The position numbers and the translations under genes were made by a program. Positions 38,667 to 41,704 of a stretch of DNA of 41,704 nucleotides are shown piece after piece. The stretch's first letter is position 1. The number at the start of each line of letters is the position of its first letter. Source of the DNA: Collinsella sp. (GTDB lineage: Bacteria > Actinomycetota > Coriobacteriia > Coriobacteriales > Coriobacteriaceae); the NCBI GenBank assembly GCA_031295385.1, contig JAUMOL010000020.1, forward strand, positions 1 to 41,704, read 5' to 3'. A model generated the notes under the pieces. The model made no database searches, was not told the DNA's origin, and saw only the letters and a list, made by a program, of their open reading frames with translations.

Positions 38667-39191
38667 ATGAAGAAGACCATCGCAATCGGTTGCGACCATA
38701 TCGTTACGGACGAGAAGATCTATCTGGCCGACCGCCTGGAGCAGGCTGGCTACAAGGTGCTCGACTGCGGCACCTACAGCCACACCCGTACGCACTATCC
38801 CATCTACGGTAAGGCCGTGGGCGAGGCTGTTGCCAGCGGCAAGGCCGACTTTGGCGTGGCCCTGTGCGGTACCGGCATCGGCATCACCAACGCCGTCAAC
38901 AAGGTTCCCGGCGCCCGCTGCGCCCTGGTTCGCGACATGACCTCTGCCCTGTATGCCCGTCGCGAGCTCAACGCCAACATCGTGGGCTTTGGCGGCAAGA
39001 TCACCGGCGAGTTCCTGATGGCCGATATCATGCTTGCCTTCCTGGAGGAGCCCTACGACAAGACCCCCGAGCACGATGCCCTGATCGCCAAGATCGATGC
39101 CTGCAATAAGGCCGACGCCGAGGCTCAGGCTGACCCGCACTTCTTTGACGAGTTCCTCGAGAAGTGGGACCGCGGCGAGTACCACGACTAA
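38667..39191 (+). CDS. lacB: Galactose-6-phosphate isomerase subunit LacB
   Basis: A 174-residue RpiB-family protein (LacB is usually 171). MKKTIAIGCDHIVTDEK, DCGTYSHTRTHYPIYGKAVG and FGVALCGTGIGITNAVNK (the catalytic-cysteine region, about residues 62-79) are all present, as is the C-terminal extension LEKWDRGEYHD. Partner of LacA. GAAAGGA precedes the ATG. The stop codon is followed within a few bases by the hairpin repeat at 39195. Confidence 0.94.
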   Translation: MKKTIAIGCDHIVTDEKIYLADRLEQAGYKVLDCGTYSHTRTHYPIYGKAVGEAVASGKADFGVALCGTGIGITNAVNKVPGARCALVRDMTSALYARRELNANIVGFGGKITGEFLMADIMLAFLEEPYDKTPEHDALIAKIDACNKADAEAQADPHFFDEFLEKWDRGEYHD

Positions 39192-39194
39192 GGA

Positions 39195-39240
39195 GGTTAC
39201 GCGGTTTTACCAAACCGCGTAACGGGTCGACGCTGCGCGC
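39195..39240. repeat. Hairpin repeat module, copy 1 (after lacB)
   Basis: GTTACGCGGTTT (39196-39207) and AAACCGCGTAAC (39212-39223) form a perfect 12-bp stem with a TACC loop, followed by GGGTCGACGCTGCGCG. A copy differing at about two positions lies at 41440-41485, after lacC copy 2. Confidence 0.85.
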
Positions 39241-39568
39241 CGCCCAGGCACCCCATCTCGCCGCTCAAACCGTCGCTCGCGTACATGAAGTACGCGTCGC
39301 TCCTCTTTCGCGGCGACCTGGGGCACCTGATCGCCGCTCGCTGACGTTTGAGTGACCTGTGAGATCGCCCCTGTTGTTGCGAAGTGTTCTGGTTCGGCGA
39401 GCTGCTCCGATAACACGTTTGCTTGCTGAGCTTGCTTGCTTCGTTTTGGTGGTACCCGGCATTCTGCAGCTTTTCAATTGACGGCTCGCGTTTCTGTGAG
39501 GGGGCGCGGGCCGGTTTTCTATCAGCCCTATTGACTTGGCGGGCTGTCGTAAGAAAGGGAAGGCTCCT
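39241..39568 (+). other. Gene-free, inverted-repeat-rich stretch before lacX copy 2
   Basis: No gene found. Inverted segments are nested: GGCACCCCA...CGCCGC against GCGGCG...GGGGCACC (imperfect), GCGTAC-ATGAA-GTACGC (perfect), and CTCAAAC against GTTTGAG. The outer arms span roughly 39245-39355. The stretch from 39360 to 39540 shows only GCTTGCT repeats. A structured RNA or decayed mobile repeat are the likeliest readings. Confidence 0.5.
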
Positions 39569-40450
39569 ATGGAGTTTGTTCTTGATAACGGTTCTATCCG
39601 CGTGGCACTGAGCACGGCGGGCGGGTCGTTCACTTCTATTACGGCCAACGGCCGTGAGTACCTGTGGCAGGGCGACCCGGCGGTGTGGTCGGGCCAGGCA
39701 CCCATTTGTTTCCCGATCTGCGGCGGCCTTCGTGACGGTCGCGCAATGACCATGGGCGGCCGCGAGGTCAAGCTCGCCCGCCACGGCTTTGCTCGCAAGC
39801 AGGAGTGGAAGCTCGAGGAGCAGAGCGACAACATGGTTGTGCTGAGCTTAAGCTCTGCCGACCATGCCGAGTTGCTCGAGCAGTACCCGTATCCGTTTAA
39901 GATCGTTGCTCGCTACACGATCGATTCGGAAAAGGTGGTCGTGTCGTACGAGGTGACCAATGAGGGCACCGAGGACATGCCGTTCTTTGTGGGCGGTCAT
40001 CCCGGCTTTAAGTGCCCGCTCGACGAGGGCGAGTCCTATGACGACTACGAGCTCCGTTTTGAGCAGCGTGAGGCCGCCGAGCTCTGTACTGCCGTTCCCT
40101 CGACGGGCCTGATTGATGTTGAGCATCGCAGCAAGAATCCCATGATCGGCCAGAACCTGCCGCTTACCCACGAACTCTTCGACTTTGCGGAGACCATCTT
40201 CGACGTGCTCGAGAGCCGCGTGGTTACGCTGACCAAGAAAACCGAGGACAAGGGCGTGCGCCTGACGTTCCCCGATATGCCGTACCTGATTGTATGGAGC
40301 AAGCCCGAGGGCGACTTTGTGGCAGTTGAGCCGTGGGGTGGTCTGTCCACCTGCTCCGATGAGGACGATGTTCTGGAGCACAAGCGTGGCTGCCTGGTGG
40401 CCAAGCCGGGGGAGACCGTCACCCGCGGCTTTGAGATCGAGATCCTTTAA
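39569..40450 (+). CDS. lacX: Aldose 1-epimerase family protein, LacX-like (copy 2)
   Basis: A 293-residue near-duplicate of the protein at 9281-10162: STAGGSFTSITANGREYLWQ, ICFPICGGLRDGRAM, FFVGGHPGFKCPLDEGE and ICLN-free C-terminus ending in FEIEIL. Same length, same neighbour. Most differences are conservative, while the DNA differs at many third positions, so the duplication is not recent or is under coding constraint. GAAAGGGAAGG precedes the ATG. Placed between lacAB and lacC, the order typical of lac operons, it supports a role in lactose-derived sugar-phosphate handling. Confidence 0.87.
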   Translation: MEFVLDNGSIRVALSTAGGSFTSITANGREYLWQGDPAVWSGQAPICFPICGGLRDGRAMTMGGREVKLARHGFARKQEWKLEEQSDNMVVLSLSSADHAELLEQYPYPFKIVARYTIDSEKVVVSYEVTNEGTEDMPFFVGGHPGFKCPLDEGESYDDYELRFEQREAAELCTAVPSTGLIDVEHRSKNPMIGQNLPLTHELFDFAETIFDVLESRVVTLTKKTEDKGVRLTFPDMPYLIVWSKPEGDFVAVEPWGGLSTCSDEDDVLEHKRGCLVAKPGETVTRGFEIEIL

Positions 40451-40503
40451 CGAGCTATCGTATGTTTGGGGCGGGTCATGCCGCCCCGGAACAGGAGTTC
40501 AAC

Positions 40504-41439
40504 ATGATTCTGACCGTTACCATGAACCCGTCGATTGATACGCGCTATCAGCTCGACAAGCTGATCGTCGACGATGTTAACCGTGTGACGCCCGAAAAGA
40601 CCGCTGGTGGCAAGGGCCTCAACGTGAGCCGCGTGCTGCTGCAGCTGGGCGACGACGTGCTCGCGACCGGTCTGCTCGGCGGCCACATGGGTGCCTATAT
40701 GGCCGAGCTCATGGATGCCGATGGCGTCAAGAACGACTTTGTGCCCATCGCCGGTGAGACGCGCATTTGCCTGAATATTCTGCACGAGGGTAATCAGACC
40801 GAGCTGCTGGAGAGCGGCCCGCAGATCGCCCCGGCCGAGCTCGAGGCCTTTACGGCCAAGTTTGCCGAGCTTGCAGCGAAGGCGGACGTTGTGACGCTTT
40901 CGGGCTCGCTGCCGCGTGGTGTCGATGCCGGCTACTATGCCGAGCTCGTCAAGATCGCCGAGGAGGCGGGCGCTAAGGTGCTGCTCGACACCTCTGGTGC
41001 ATCGCTGGAGGCCGCGCTGGAGTCTAACGCTAAGCCCGAGCTCGTAAAGCCCAACCTGACCGAGATTAACGGCCTGCTGGGTACGTCCTTTACGACCGAT
41101 GATGTCGATGCCCTGCGCGAGGCGCTCGCCGCCGATGGCCGCTTTGCCGGTATTCCCTGGGTTGTCGTTTCGATGGGCGCTGCCGGTTCGGTGGGCTTCC
41201 ATGAGGGTCGCGCGTTCCGCGTCAAGACGCCCGCGATTGCGGCTGTGAACGCGACGGGTTCCGGCGACTCGACCATCGCCGGCTTTGCGCATGCCATTGC
41301 GGCTGGTGCCGATGACGTCACGGTGCTCAAGACCGCCAATACCTGCGGCAAGCTCAACGCTATGGATCCCAAGACCGGCCACCTGGTCATGGATCGCTGG
41401 GACGAGATCTACAACAACGTTGAAGTAACGGAGCTTTAG
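40504..41439 (+). CDS. lacC: Tagatose-6-phosphate kinase, LacC-type (copy 2)
   Basis: A 311-residue PfkB-family kinase, closely similar to the one at 10222: MILTVTMNPSIDTRYQLD, KTAGGKGLNVSRVLLQLGDD and VNATGSGDSTIAGFAHA with the catalytic Asp. AGGAG lies seven bases upstream of the ATG at 40504, and the gene follows lacX by 53 bases. With lacA, lacB and lacX it completes the lactose branch up to tagatose-1,6-bisphosphate. The aldolase LacD would be expected next but is not within the window; a hairpin module follows immediately after the stop. Confidence 0.92.
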   Translation: MILTVTMNPSIDTRYQLDKLIVDDVNRVTPEKTAGGKGLNVSRVLLQLGDDVLATGLLGGHMGAYMAELMDADGVKNDFVPIAGETRICLNILHEGNQTELLESGPQIAPAELEAFTAKFAELAAKADVVTLSGSLPRGVDAGYYAELVKIAEEAGAKVLLDTSGASLEAALESNAKPELVKPNLTEINGLLGTSFTTDDVDALREALAADGRFAGIPWVVVSMGAAGSVGFHEGRAFRVKTPAIAAVNATGSGDSTIAGFAHAIAAGADDVTVLKTANTCGKLNAMDPKTGHLVMDRWDEIYNNVEVTEL

Positions 41440-41485
41440 GGTTACGCGGTTTTGCCAAACCGCGTAACGGCTCGACGCTGCGCGG
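41440..41485. repeat. Hairpin repeat module, copy 2 (after lacC copy 2)
   Basis: GTTACGCGGTTT (41441-41452) and AAACCGCGTAAC (41457-41468) with loop TGCC, followed by GGCTCGACGCTGCGCG. Nearly identical to 39195-39240. Confidence 0.85.
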
Positions 41486-41516
41486 GCCGCATTTGGACAA
41501 TCTGACGTTCAACTTC

Positions 41517-41549
41517 AAGGGCGCGACCAGAAGGTCAGCGCCCTTTCGT
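41517..41549 (+). terminator. Terminator after the lac gene group
   Basis: AAGGGCGC (41517-41524) and GCGCCCTT (41538-41545) with an inner GACC/GGTC pair, followed by TCGTT. The T-run is short. Confidence 0.6.
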
Positions 41550-41564
41550 TCAAGACTTTAGTCT

Positions 41565-41704
41565 GCTGGCCGCGCAGCGGCCAGCTTTAAACCACCCGCT
41601 ACGCGGGTGGAGACAAACGGCTTTACAAAGCCACCCCTCCGACCGATATTGACGATTGTTCAGGCCGTCAAGAATTCGAGTCGAAGGGGTGGTCGCCATG
41701 GCCC
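41565..41704 (+). mobile_element. Probable left end of an IS200/IS605-type element
   Basis: Two tight DNA hairpins stand side by side: GCTGGCCGC-GCA-GCGGCCAGC (41565-41585) and CCACCCGC-TAC-GCGGGTGG (41592-41610). Such subterminal hairpins are what single-stranded IS200/IS605 transposases recognise. A third inverted pair, CCACCCCTCCGAC (41631-41643) and GTCGAAGGGGTGG (41680-41692), buries the GGGG ribosome site of an ATG at 41698, a known way IS200 tnpA translation is kept low. The coding part lies beyond the window, so this is an inference. Confidence 0.45.

Overview
The window looks like a chromosomal stretch of a gut Coriobacteriia species, probably Collinsella or a close relative. This is inferred from the GC-rich coding style, the set of phosphotransferase (PTS) genes and the protein flavour; no database was searched. 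Almost everything in it imports galactosides or amino-galactosides by PTS and feeds them into the tagatose-6-phosphate route.

Layout. 1-139: left end of an IS3-like element, cut by the window edge. 182-1069: small XRE repressor plus DUF2975 membrane protein. 1773-4979: mannose/sorbose-family PTS operon EIIA-YajC-EIIB-EIIC-EIID. 5165-8464: GntR regulator, AgaS-type isomerase/deaminase and NagA deacetylase. 8540-9124: flavodoxin. 9281-11835: LacX-type epimerase, LacC-type kinase, a remnant of a second nagA, and a YhcH-family protein. 12048-12123: tRNA-Thr(CGT). 12281-12760: an orphan EIIB that has lost its phosphorylated histidine. 12845-14867: GalM and a divergent DeoR/LacR-like regulator. 15299-19061: GntR, a DUF7916-like protein and a divergent lactose-family EIICB. 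19224-21013: headless DeoR remnant and a Fic protein with a 33-bp perfect inverted repeat at its promoter. 21385-36020: three paralogous cassettes, each with a LacE-like EIICB, a LacG-like GH1 6-phospho-glycosidase and a divergent LacI regulator. 36235-41439: LacF (EIIA), a membrane protein of unknown function, LacA, LacB and a second LacX-LacC pair. 41560-41704: probable left end of an IS200/IS605-type element.

How it fits together (inference). GalNAc or galactosamine enters through the first PTS, is deacetylated by NagA and converted by AgaS to tagatose-6-phosphate. Lactose-type beta-galactosides enter through the LacE paralogues, which probably share the single LacF. GH1 enzymes cut them and LacAB makes tagatose-6-phosphate. 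Both branches end in LacC kinases, one copy each. No tagatose-1,6-bisphosphate aldolase is in the window.

The most unusual signals are not genes. First, twelve 57-bp imperfect palindromes form four arrays with an almost exact 80-bp period; three arrays lie between convergent genes. Second, an 11-bp motif, CGGTRAACGGT, is repeated in direct orientation exactly 21 bp apart upstream of six sugar operons, and in inverted pairs at two places. Third, each LacI paralogue has its own operator sequence next to its own cassette. Fourth, TGTTTGAA/TTTGTTC repeats shared by the DeoR, lacF and lacA promoters suggest a LacR-like regulon.
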